Positions 8,023-14,750 of a stretch of 18,013 nt of DNA are shown piece after piece; position 1 is the stretch's first letter, and each line of letters starts with the position of its first letter. Position numbers and translations under genes: made by a program. This DNA comes from an uncultured Phycisphaerales bacterium (GTDB taxonomy: Bacteria > Planctomycetota > Phycisphaerae > UBA1845 > CAIVHJ01), in assembly GCA_903905665.1 (NCBI GenBank), contig CAIVHJ010000184.1:1-18013 (forward strand), read 5' to 3'. The notes under the pieces were generated by a model. That model was not told where the DNA came from. It made no database searches and saw only the letters and a program-made list of their open reading frames with translations.

Positions 8023-8070
8023 GGGGGACAGGAATCCCAAACCGAAAGACTCCAGTCCCCCACTTTTTTT
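8023..8070 (+). terminator. rho-independent terminator of the flotillin operon
   Basis: GGGGGACAGGAATC (8023-8036) pairs with GACTCCAGTCCCCC (8048-8061) over 14 positions with two mismatches, leaving an 11-base loop. It is followed by AC and seven T (8064-8070). It lies 27 bases after the flotillin stop. Confidence 0.85.
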
Positions 8071-8114
8071 ATCCTCCCTCTTCGTCAAGAAAGAGAAGCG
8101 AAGGCCTAAATGTG

Positions 8115-8143
8115 GACACGAGTCGGAAAAAAAGACTCGTGTC
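8115..8143. repeat. perfect 10-bp inverted repeat with A-run loop
   Basis: GACACGAGTC (8115-8124) and GACTCGTGTC (8134-8143) are perfect complements around the 9-base loop GGAAAAAAA. It lies between two convergent genes. No T-run follows the stem on either strand, so it is not a standard terminator; it might still act as a 3'-end hairpin or be a dispersed palindromic repeat. Confidence 0.7.
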
Positions 8144-8168
8144 ACTTGGGAACATAGACACCAGTGAA

Positions 8169-9110
8169 TTACGGAGGAAGACACCCGGCATGCCGGGTGC
8201 TATATTCGTGGAGGCGGTGGGCGCAGAGTTTGGGGGAACGATCGGGGCGGAATAAACCCCAGTAGGGTTCGACGGGTTCGTGGATTTTCCAGGGTTGATC
8301 GAAGGCTTCGAAGTAGGCGAATCGGACCGATGTTCGCGCCAGTCGTTCGTAAAATTCATCCTGAACGGTTTCGGTCATTTTGCCGTCCGAATCGCCGGAA
8401 GTCGGAAAACCGGTCTCCTTGAACCAAACGAAGCGGTTGGTTTTTTGCTGCAACGCGAGAAACTGATCTTGTGTCCACTGTGCGGCTTGGGTCGGATCGT
8501 AGATGCCGTGCCAGAACGGATGGACATTGGGAAACACCCAGTCGCCCATCTGCAAGAGTTGTTCGTCATCTGCATAGTCGTCGAGTTCTTCGGTGGTGGT
8601 GACCGGTTTTCCGGTGAGTTGTCGCAGGTGTTGAATGGCGTTGGCGAGAAATTCCGGCGCGTAGCGTTTTTTATAGCCTTCGTTGCCGACACAGAATCCC
8701 AGCACGATTGAATCCCGCCCGACCATTTCCGCCGCGGACAGTTCCTCGGGACTTGAAGGATTCCAGACTCCGATGATCAGTCCCTTGAACCCCTGTTCCT
8801 TCGCCGAGTTGACCAAATTCCGACAAAAATCCTCCGAGGCGCCATAAGTGATCAGTCCATCGAAACCCGCCTGTCGGAGCACCTGCAAATCCTCATGAAT
8901 GGATTCGGGGCTGGCCGAACGACCCCGGCTGGGATCAGCCGTCGTGGGAGCATAATCCACCCAAACGATTTCGCAGACTTTTCGCTCCCACTGTGCCTGG
9001 GGGGTGAGGCACCCTGCGCAGGACAGACACGCCACTGCCGGCAACAGCATCTGCAAGCGGGCGAAGACGTTACACATCGTTCGGAGTTTGGTAACCACGG
9101 ATATCTCCAT
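8169..9110 (-). CDS. secreted glycoside hydrolase family 17-like protein
   Basis: Probable exported beta-glucan-acting enzyme of 313 residues. The N-terminus has a hydrophobic stretch (about 20-30) ending in CLSCAGC, which could be a signal peptide or an imperfect lipobox (Cys34). The rest looks like a TIM barrel: GFDGLITYG, then VGNEGYKKRY with candidate acid/base Glu144, NVHPFWHG, then FKETGFPTSG with candidate nucleophile Glu232. The spacing of the two glutamates and the ETGFP motif match GH17 (1,3-beta-glucanase) proteins. YWGLF near the end is the usual last strand. The final residues (STRHAGCLPP) come from an 18-bp palindrome and look like an added tail. It is divergent from the prepilin-like gene. 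Substrate is unproven; GH17 also includes glucan transferases. Confidence 0.72.
   Translation of the reverse strand: MEISVVTKLRTMCNVFARLQMLLPAVACLSCAGCLTPQAQWERKVCEIVWVDYAPTTADPSRGRSASPESIHEDLQVLRQAGFDGLITYGASEDFCRNLVNSAKEQGFKGLIIGVWNPSSPEELSAAEMVGRDSIVLGFCVGNEGYKKRYAPEFLANAIQHLRQLTGKPVTTTEELDDYADDEQLLQMGDWVFPNVHPFWHGIYDPTQAAQWTQDQFLALQQKTNRFVWFKETGFPTSGDSDGKMTETVQDEFYERLARTSVRFAYFEAFDQPWKIHEPVEPYWGLFRPDRSPKLCAHRLHEYSTRHAGCLPP
8182..8199. repeat. perfect 18-bp palindrome in the 3' end of the GH17-like gene
   Basis: CACCCGGCA followed directly by TGCCGGGTG gives a perfect palindrome with no spacer. It falls within the last ten codons of the minus-strand GH17-like gene, 38 bases from the inverted repeat at 8115-8143. 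Such GC-rich palindromes near stop codons may be mobile REP-like elements, but a single copy in this window cannot show that. Confidence 0.6.
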
Positions 9111-9200
9111 TCAAGTCCACGGGACAAGACGCGGGATGAGGTCACTATACAACAAAGTCCCCAAATACCTCCAAATCCTACTGGATGAAATAATCGGTAC

Positions 9201-9206
9201 TATAAT
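9201..9206 (+). promoter_or_regulatory. candidate -10 element upstream of the prepilin-like gene
   Basis: A perfect TATAAT lies 79 bases before the start at 9286 in the divergent gap 9111-9285. The expected -35 region (TACTGG at 9179-9184, spacer 16) is weak. A second TATAAT at 9266-9271 is too close to the start to be a usual promoter. The gap is AT-rich and also contains the self-complementary ACTATAGT. Confidence 0.3.
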
Positions 9207-9285
9207 GACGTTTACTATAGTGTTGGCCAAGTGGGAGGAAGTACCACCAAAGAGTATCGGTTCTCTATAATGAGGCGGGGTGCTT

Positions 9286-9981
9286 ATGGGCTCAACATTT
9301 CATCGAAGCCGTATCCGCAGTTGCAGTGGTTTCACGCTGATCGAACTGCTGGTGGTCGTGGCGATCATCGGACTTTTGATCTCCATTTTGGTTCCGTCGT
9401 TGTCCGCCGTTCGGAAAAACGCCAATCGAGTGAACTGCGCCAGCAATCTTCATCAGGTCGGACTGGCGATGCAAAGTTATCTGGAACAGAATGACAACCA
9501 CCTGCCCTATGCCTCTTACATGCCTTCGGTCAGCGCATGGCCGCTGCCTACACCGGATACCCCGCCCCAACCTCCCCCGGAACCTGATCCGGACTTGCCG
9601 CCAGAAGAACGGGATTTGGCACCGGGAGCAGATGGAGCCGTATTCCTTTCCGAATTGTTGCTTCCTTATCACCACACACGCCAACTTCTTGCGTGCCCCC
9701 AGGACGTACCGGAAATCTCTTTGCAGTGGAACCGTTCGGACCTCAACCTCGGAAAGAGCTACTACCAGACCGAAAGAAGCAGTTATGAGCTTCGTATGTT
9801 TTTTGCCGGTGTGGCGGCCAACGAAATCGCCAATCGATACCTCGAACGGAGGGACATACAAGTCACGCCGGAGACTATTTGGATCATGCGTGATTACAAC
9901 AACTTTCACGGACAGGCGGGTCAGAACGGTTCGCGGCGTTATCTTTATCTGGACGCGCATGTCACGGATTTCGAAAATTAA
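9286..9981 (+). CDS. type IV prepilin-like/type II pseudopilin-like protein (planctomycete type)
   Basis: The protein carries a prepilin leader and cleavage site: RSCSG|FTLIELLVVVAIIGLLIS, with cleavage expected after Gly15 and the conserved Glu20 at mature position 5. A 20-residue hydrophobic helix follows, then RKNANRVNCASNLHQVGLAMQSY, the usual start of the abundant planctomycete prepilin-like proteins. Residues 86-107 form an unusual Pro/Asp/Glu-rich segment (PTPDTPPQPPPEPDPDLPPE). The C-terminus RYLYLDAHVTDF resembles the family's final LFxDGHV strand, with Ala in place of Gly. The ATG at 9286 has GAGG 10 bases upstream; a GTG at 9280 would add two residues. The next gene starts 15 bases downstream. 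Planctomycetes encode many such proteins; which one assembles into a pilus or secretion pseudopilus cannot be told here. Confidence 0.85.
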   Translation: MGSTFHRSRIRSCSGFTLIELLVVVAIIGLLISILVPSLSAVRKNANRVNCASNLHQVGLAMQSYLEQNDNHLPYASYMPSVSAWPLPTPDTPPQPPPEPDPDLPPEERDLAPGADGAVFLSELLLPYHHTRQLLACPQDVPEISLQWNRSDLNLGKSYYQTERSSYELRMFFAGVAANEIANRYLERRDIQVTPETIWIMRDYNNFHGQAGQNGSRRYLYLDAHVTDFEN

Positions 9982-9996
9982 ACTGAGAGGTCCATT

Positions 9997-10641
9997 ATGA
10001 AACGGAATTATTGGATTGGTGGCGCGGTGGTTGTGGTGTTTTTGGCGACCGGAACGTGGTTTGTGTTCGGAAGGAACGGACATTCCTCGCTGCCGGATGA
10101 TTTGAGTGTGGATGCGATCAAGAAGCGGATGGCGGATTCTTCCCAGAGAGATCCCGGCGCGCTCTGGCGCGAAATGGAAAATGCAAACCTCAATGCCTCT
10201 CAGAGGGAAGAGGCCCGCCACAACATGCGCGAAGTCATGGAAGCAAGGATGGACGAAAGGATGGATGAGTATTTTAAGGCCCCGCCGGCCGAGAAAAATG
10301 CTGTTTTGGATCGCCAGATTGACGAGGAAATCGCGCGACGAGAACAATGGCGCAATCAGCGACGTCAACGAGACAACGCCAATGGCAACAGCAACGGTCA
10401 GGACAACTCCATGCGCGGTCCTCGCCCCGATCGCGGTCCGCGCCAACCCCAAACGACGGAACAGCGCAAGACCCGTTCCGAACAGGGTAGCCCGGATCGA
10501 GCGGCCAAGCAGATGGCCTACCGTGCCGCTCTTCAGAAACGTATGGCGGAGCGCGGGATTCAAGGTCCGACGGGGCCGGGAGGGCCCCGAGGCGGTGGCC
10601 CGGGTGGTCCCGGTGGGCCTGACCGTGGCCCACGCGGATGA
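9997..10641 (+). CDS. membrane-anchored protein with collagen-like Gly/Pro tail
   Basis: I do not recognise a named family. The 214-residue protein has one N-terminal membrane anchor (about 6-24, WIGGAVVVVFLATGTWFVFG) with basic residues before it. A charged helical region follows (about 35-125) with Met/Glu/Arg-rich repeats (NMREVMEARMDERMDEYF) and a second Arg/Gln/Asn-rich, probably disordered stretch (125-180). The last ~25 residues are Gly/Pro/Arg repeats such as GPTGPGGPRGGGPGGPGGP. The ATG at 9997 has GAGAGG 8 bases upstream and follows the prepilin-like stop by 15 bases, so the two are likely co-transcribed. The topology predicts a short cytoplasmic N-terminus and an exported body. Coding character is supported by the anchor, the ribosome site and the spacing. 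Confidence 0.72.
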   Translation: MKRNYWIGGAVVVVFLATGTWFVFGRNGHSSLPDDLSVDAIKKRMADSSQRDPGALWREMENANLNASQREEARHNMREVMEARMDERMDEYFKAPPAEKNAVLDRQIDEEIARREQWRNQRRQRDNANGNSNGQDNSMRGPRPDRGPRQPQTTEQRKTRSEQGSPDRAAKQMAYRAALQKRMAERGIQGPTGPGGPRGGGPGGPGGPDRGPRG

Positions 10642-10783
10642 TTCCGTGGCGTGATTATTCGATGTGTTAATGCTGCTGGTTCCCTCACACCCATCATGCT
10701 GTCCATGTATTGCATGACGTAAATGTGATATTCTGTCTTGAGATGGAAGGTAAAGCCAAGCCGATATATCATCGGTATGGGCT

Positions 10784-10865
10784 GCGCGGGTGGCGGAATT
10801 GGCAGACGCGCAGGACTTAGGATCCTGTGGGGAAACCCGTGGGAGTTCGAGTCTCCCCTCGCGCA
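10784..10865 (+). tRNA. tRNA-Leu (anticodon UAG)
   Basis: The acceptor stem GCGCGGG pairs with CTCGCGC (one G-T pair), and the discriminator is A at 10865. The anticodon arm is CAGGA-CTTAGGA-TCCTG with anticodon TAG. A class II variable arm (GGGGAAACCC) precedes the T arm GGGAG-TTCGAGT-CTCCC. CCA is not encoded; the next bases are TAG. An open reading frame runs through this gene into the following coding region, which can give a false N-terminus starting MAELADAQD. A weak candidate promoter lies upstream: TTGAGA at 10738 and GATATA at 10763, 19 bases apart. Confidence 0.97.
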
Positions 10866-10882
10866 ATAGTGGTCAACGTTTT

Positions 10883-12244
10883 ATGAAACGACTGATTCAA
10901 AACGGGACGATCGTCACGTGCGCTAAAAACACGCCCCGGGTTTTTGCGCATCACGATATTGTCATTGAAGATCATCTGATCAGCGCCGTTGCGCCCACGG
11001 GGACATTTCGGGCGGATCGTTTCGATGAGACGATCGATGCCGGTCAGCACGTCGTGATTCCGGGATTGATCAACACGCATCATCATTTGTATCAGACGCT
11101 CACGCGATGCCATCCCGCGGTACAGAATGCAAAGTTATTCACGTGGCTGACGGAGTTATACAAACGATGGCAATACGTGGATTATCAGGCGATCAAGACG
11201 GCGGCTCAGGTGAGCATCGCGGAATTGCTGCTGTCGGGTTGCACCACAACGGTGGATCATTTTTATCTTTTCCCCCAAAAAACGAATGTTCGCCTTGAGG
11301 CTGTCCTCGAAGCGGCGGATGAACTGGGAATCCGAATACACGCTTGCCGCGGGAGTATGACACTGGGTCAATCGGCGGGCGGACTTCCCCCGGATGTGTG
11401 CGTTGAAAAAGATGATGACGTGTTGAAGGACTGCCGACGTGTCGTGGAACGTTACCATGATGCTTCGACGGCGGGGATGCGGAAGATTGATTTGGCGCCA
11501 TGTGCGCCGTTCAATGTGAGCCATGAGTTGTTTGTGGAGACGGCGAAACTGGCGCGGTCCCTCAGAGTGTTGCTCCATACCCATGCCGCTGAGACCGCCG
11601 ACGAAGAAGCGTATTGTCGAAAGCGATTCGGGAAGCGTCCGATTGAGTATTTACAGGATTGCGGGTGGCTGGGGAGCGACGTTTATCTGGCTCACTGTGT
11701 GTGTTTGAACGAGGAGGACATTCGCGTATTGGCCAAGACCCGGACGGGGGTGGCTCATTGTCCCTGTTCGAATATGCGGCTGGGTTCGGGAATTGCGCCG
11801 ATTGTTTCATTGCTTCGTGCCGGAGTGAACGTGGGATTGGCGGTGGACGGCAGCAGCAGCAATGACGGTGGAAATTTGCTGGCTGAAGCCCGACAGGCGC
11901 TGTTGCTTCAGCGCGTTCAGAACGGCGCGGATGCCATGACCGTAGCCGACGCTTTCACGATGGCTACCGTCGGGGGGGCGCGGTGTCTGAATCGCAATCT
12001 TCTCGGTCGGATTGAACCCGGCTGCTGTGCCGATCTGGTTCTGTATCGCAAAGATGGTATCAACTGGGCGGGCGCCATCGCCCAGGATCCGCTCGGTGCG
12101 TTGATGTTGTGTCAGTCTCCGCGACCCGACCAGGTAATCGTCAACGGCAAGATCGTTGTACAGGACGGGCGCCTTGCCACGGCGGACGAGAACCGATTGT
12201 CCGCCCAACTCAATCAGATCGTTTCGGAACGATTCTCGACGTAG
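10883..12244 (+). CDS. 8-oxoguanine deaminase-like amidohydrolase
   Basis: Metal-dependent deaminase of the amidohydrolase superfamily (TRZ/ATZ group), expected to convert 8-oxoguanine to urate and ammonia in purine salvage and detoxification. The product is 453 residues. Metal ligands are the HxH in INTHHHLYQ (His66, His68), His234 in LHTHAAET, His271 in LAHCVCL and Asp322 in AVDGSSSND. Glu237 fits the catalytic glutamate. LFTWLTELYKRW and SMTLGQSAGGLPPD are features I associate with the 8-oxoguanine deaminase subgroup. Thr and Leu replace some residues seen in other guanine deaminases, so substrate is inferred from the subgroup. The start is the ATG at 10883; the 31 codons before it in the same frame are tRNA-Leu sequence. 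The gene ends 29 bases before the convergent dGTPase-like gene. Confidence 0.85.
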   Translation: MKRLIQNGTIVTCAKNTPRVFAHHDIVIEDHLISAVAPTGTFRADRFDETIDAGQHVVIPGLINTHHHLYQTLTRCHPAVQNAKLFTWLTELYKRWQYVDYQAIKTAAQVSIAELLLSGCTTTVDHFYLFPQKTNVRLEAVLEAADELGIRIHACRGSMTLGQSAGGLPPDVCVEKDDDVLKDCRRVVERYHDASTAGMRKIDLAPCAPFNVSHELFVETAKLARSLRVLLHTHAAETADEEAYCRKRFGKRPIEYLQDCGWLGSDVYLAHCVCLNEEDIRVLAKTRTGVAHCPCSNMRLGSGIAPIVSLLRAGVNVGLAVDGSSSNDGGNLLAEARQALLLQRVQNGADAMTVADAFTMATVGGARCLNRNLLGRIEPGCCADLVLYRKDGINWAGAIAQDPLGALMLCQSPRPDQVIVNGKIVVQDGRLATADENRLSAQLNQIVSERFST

Positions 12245-12273
12245 GTTCGCGTTCATCCGTCTGTGATGTCAAG

Positions 12274-13431
12274 TTAACTGCGATGTGCAAACGGCAGGAA
12301 GATTCTTTCGTATTCGGATCGGCAGAATCGGTCGGTCATGCCGGAAACATAATCGCACACGACGCGGTTGACGCCCTGTTCCACCACACGACTCGAAAAT
12401 CGCTCCGGCATCTGATCTGGGTGATCTGTGTAATGACGGAATAGTTCCGAAATCACCCGACCCGCCATGTCGTCAATCGTCTTCACCTTCGGATGCCGAT
12501 AGACCCGTTCCAGCAAAAACGCTTCGAGATTCGACACGGATTCGGACATTTGCTCAGAAAAGCCGACCAGCGACTCCTCTCGGTGACGGACGTCGTTGGG
12601 CGTGCGAACCCCGCTGTTTCGAATGCGATCCTGCGTCCAGGACACGGCGTCATTGAGCAGCAGTCGATGCAGTCCTTCGGCGATGGTTCGCCAGATCGCA
12701 AAAGCGGACGAATCGGGAAAAGACGATCGGGTATCGGCGATCAGACGAGCCGTCAGATCAATCTGTTTTAGATCATCCAGCGTGATGATTCCCGCCCCCA
12801 TGGCATCTTCGAGGTCGTGGCAATCATAGGCCAGACGATCGGCGATTGAGACGATTTGTCCTTCGATCGTCGGTTGCGGACCTTCATCGAGCAAACGCCT
12901 CAGCCGTTCATCACACGATGCCGGGTCCACCGGTCGATCATAGCGAGTGCGATGCTTGATCAGGGATTCACGCACTTCATCAGTCAGGTTCAATCCTCGA
13001 AATGGAGGAAACGGATGTTCGAGATAATCCACGACGCGAAGCGACTGAACGTTGTGTTCAAAACCGCCGTAATCGCGCAGCAGAGTATTCAAAGCCTGTT
13101 CACCGGCATGGCCGAACGGAGGATGACCCAGATCGTGCGCCAGCGCGATCGTTTCGGACAGCAGCGAGTTGACACCGATTCGCACCGCGAGCATCCGGGC
13201 GAGGCTGGCGACTTCCAGCGTATGGGTCAATCGCGTGCGGTAGTGATCTCCCTGAGGATTGACGAACACCTGCGTTTTGTATTGAAGTCGGCGAAAGGCG
13301 GCGCAACCGGTCACGCGACGCCAATCCTGTTCGAAGGGACCACATTCCGATTGATGGGTGGTTTTCTCGGCGTGAACCCGTCCGAGAGTTTGATCGTCAG
13401 CGACTGCGAATGAGGCAAGATGGCACGTCAT
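12274..13431 (-). CDS. dGTPase-like HD-domain triphosphohydrolase
   Basis: Hydrolyses dGTP, or other dNTPs, to the nucleoside and triphosphate, acting on cytoplasmic dNTP pools. The 385-residue length fits the short dGTPase-like family, not the ~500-residue E. coli Dgt. Motifs are AFRRLQYKTQVF (45-56), RTRLTHTLEV (65-74, metal ligand His70), ALAHDLGHPPFGH (96-108, HD pair His99-Asp100) and IADRLAYDCHDLEDA (196-210, Asp198). All four HD metal ligands are present. The ATG at 13431 overlaps the HIT stop by 4 bases (ATGA), so translation is probably coupled to the HIT gene. The first ~30 residues are less conserved in type. The exact dNTP preference and any nucleotide activation cannot be read from sequence. 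Confidence 0.9.
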   Translation of the reverse strand: MTCHLASFAVADDQTLGRVHAEKTTHQSECGPFEQDWRRVTGCAAFRRLQYKTQVFVNPQGDHYRTRLTHTLEVASLARMLAVRIGVNSLLSETIALAHDLGHPPFGHAGEQALNTLLRDYGGFEHNVQSLRVVDYLEHPFPPFRGLNLTDEVRESLIKHRTRYDRPVDPASCDERLRRLLDEGPQPTIEGQIVSIADRLAYDCHDLEDAMGAGIITLDDLKQIDLTARLIADTRSSFPDSSAFAIWRTIAEGLHRLLLNDAVSWTQDRIRNSGVRTPNDVRHREESLVGFSEQMSESVSNLEAFLLERVYRHPKVKTIDDMAGRVISELFRHYTDHPDQMPERFSSRVVEQGVNRVVCDYVSGMTDRFCRSEYERIFLPFAHRS

Positions 13432-13959
13432 GGGGAATGGGCACCCGGATAAAGTTCCGCAAAGGCTGCACGGAATCGCTCGAATAAATCCTGCATCGAA
13501 CCCGAAATCACCCGCGTGTTGCCGATCACCGACATGAAATTCGTATCTCCCTGCCAGCGCGGAACGAGGTGGATGTGAAGATGGTCCGGCAGACCGGCTC
13601 CGGCACAGCGCCCCAGATTGATGCCGATGTTGATCCCCTGACAGTGCACCACCTTCTTCAGCACCGCCACGCCGTTTCGCATCAGTTCCACCATCTCAGC
13701 GAGCACCTCGGTGGGAACCTGTTCCAGTTCGCCGACATGCTGGCGAGGCGCTACGAGCAAATGTCCGTTGGTATAGGGATAGGCATTCATCACCAACAGG
13801 TTGAAGCGGCCCCGATGGACGATGCGATGGATTTCGTCCTGATCGGAAGCGGAGGCATAGGCGCACAAAAAGCACTCCCCCCCCGCAGGGTGGATTTTCG
13901 AGGGAATTGATGTAATCCGCCCGCCACGGGGCCCATAGATTGTCGTTCTGCTCGGCCAT
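13428..13959 (-). CDS. HIT-family nucleotide hydrolase/transferase, frameshifted at a G8 run
   Basis: HIT proteins act on nucleotide phosphates such as AppppA-type compounds or ADP-conjugates. The expected start is the ATG at 13959, giving MAEQNDNLWAPWRADYI, the typical N-terminus of this subgroup. After Cys25 this frame loses family character, while the frame one base over continues with GECFLC, NAYPYTNGHLLVAPRQH, GINIGINLGRCAGAGLPDHLHIHLVPRW (split here as family motifs GxNxGxxAGAG and HLHIHLVPRW) and GDTNFM. Removing one G from the run of eight at 13877-13884 restores a 176-residue protein with the CxxC zinc motif and the HxHxH catalytic motif. As given, the gene is broken: this may be a base-calling error, a real mutation or a slippage site. 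It overlaps the dGTPase-like gene by 4 bases. Confidence 0.85.
13877..13884. repeat. eight-base C/G homopolymer at the HIT frameshift
   Basis: C8 on the plus strand (G8 in the coding strand) sits exactly where the HIT reading frame changes. Seven G would give the in-frame joint C-G-G-E-C-F-L-C expected of the family. Confidence 0.85.
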
Positions 13960-13968
13960 GATGGACCC

Positions 13969-13997
13969 AGTGTACTTTTCCTATGGACATTGGGCAA
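13969..13997 (-). promoter_or_regulatory. candidate promoter of the HIT/dGTPase operon
   Basis: Reading the minus strand, TTGCCC and TACACT are separated by exactly 17 bases. The TACACT ends only 9 bases before the HIT ATG, so the transcript would be almost leaderless, in line with the absence of a Shine-Dalgarno site there. Confidence 0.3.
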
Positions 13998-14012
13998 GAA
14001 TCCACCTGGCCG

Positions 14013-14040
14013 TTGAATCGGTCCGAACTTGTGATAGACT
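14013..14040 (+). promoter_or_regulatory. candidate promoter of the lipoprotein gene
   Basis: TTGAAT (14013-14018) and TAGACT (14035-14040) are 16 bases apart, 14 bases before the lipoprotein ATG. It is back-to-back with the candidate HIT promoter. The predicted leader is short and there is no clear ribosome site. Confidence 0.3.
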
Positions 14041-14054
14041 TTTGACGGTGAATC

Positions 14055-14750
14055 ATGAAACATACGTCGCACACTCTGGTACAAAAAATACTCTGGCTGT
14101 CGATGCTGATTCCGGGGGTCGGATTTTTAACGGGATGTCGTCCACCGGACTCGTCTGAGGCGGATCGCTGCATTCCCTCGTCCAACACGGTGTTTGAAGT
14201 ATATAGGATTACGCTGGATGAGAAGGCGACACCCCAGCAGGTCGCATGGGTGTTTCTCAAAACTCTCTCCAACGACATTCATGCCGGAAACAATCGCGAT
14301 CGGCGCACCGAGTTGCTGAAGCAGGAGTGTGCGTTGACCAACATCGAAGCCTATCGAGAGAAGATTCAGGGTGCTCATTCGACAACCGACTTCAACGAAT
14401 GGCTCTTTCAGCAAATTTATCACTGGGCGCCCGGAGTGAGTTATTATGTGGATTATTTTGATCCCGACTTTGAATCCGCCGCGGCCCGGATGACGGTTCA
14501 GTTTGGACGAGCCGTGGCCGCGGATACCCGGAAATCACTTAAGACCGCTTACGTGGATTACGTGATCCCGTCCGAAGCCAACGGCGGTCCGGCTGGTTTG
14601 TCCATGGGAGCAACCATTCGCATTACACTGGCGCAAACGAGTCAAGGTTTATGGCGTGTGATGGAGCTGACTTATGGTTCGGTTCCAGAGATGAAGCGAC
14701 CTGTCCCAGCCTCTGTTGAGGTTCCTCATGACGACTCATCCAAACCCTGA
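14055..14750 (+). CDS. putative lipoprotein of unknown function
   Basis: A 231-residue protein with a lipoprotein signal: basic/polar N-terminus, hydrophobic core ILWLSMLIPGVGF (12-24) and lipobox LTGC with Cys28 as the acylation site. The mature part is soluble, with no further membrane segments. I recognise no domain. Features are VYRITLDEKATPQQVAWVFLKTL near residue 50 and aromatic-rich WLFQQIYHWAPGVSYYVDYF around residue 120. The later part reads like alternating beta strands (RMTVQFGRAV, GATIRITLAQT, LWRVMELTYG), as in small periplasmic fold proteins. The gene overlaps the following cytidylyltransferase by 23 bases, so the two probably share a transcript. Confidence 0.75.
   Translation: MKHTSHTLVQKILWLSMLIPGVGFLTGCRPPDSSEADRCIPSSNTVFEVYRITLDEKATPQQVAWVFLKTLSNDIHAGNNRDRRTELLKQECALTNIEAYREKIQGAHSTTDFNEWLFQQIYHWAPGVSYYVDYFDPDFESAAARMTVQFGRAVAADTRKSLKTAYVDYVIPSEANGGPAGLSMGATIRITLAQTSQGLWRVMELTYGSVPEMKRPVPASVEVPHDDSSKP

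Noticed and set aside
8115..8199. Palindromes as part of a CRISPR array
   Set aside because: The two are different sequences, not direct repeats, with no regular spacers or cas genes.
7992..8255. An 87-codon plus-strand frame overlapping the flotillin stop by ATGA
   Set aside because: It runs through the terminator and both palindromes and into the antisense of the GH17-like gene. The overlap is a coincidence.
9292..10866. A 524-codon open frame on the minus strand across the prepilin, collagen-like and tRNA region
   Set aside because: It is antisense to genes with clear motifs and to tRNA-Leu, has no recognisable domain, and starts inside the tRNA. It is a GC-rich shadow frame.
13428..14084. 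The uninterrupted 218-codon HIT frame starting at 14084
   Set aside because: Its first ~70 residues lack family character, while LWAPWRADYI lies in the other frame at the expected place. The frameshift model explains the data better.
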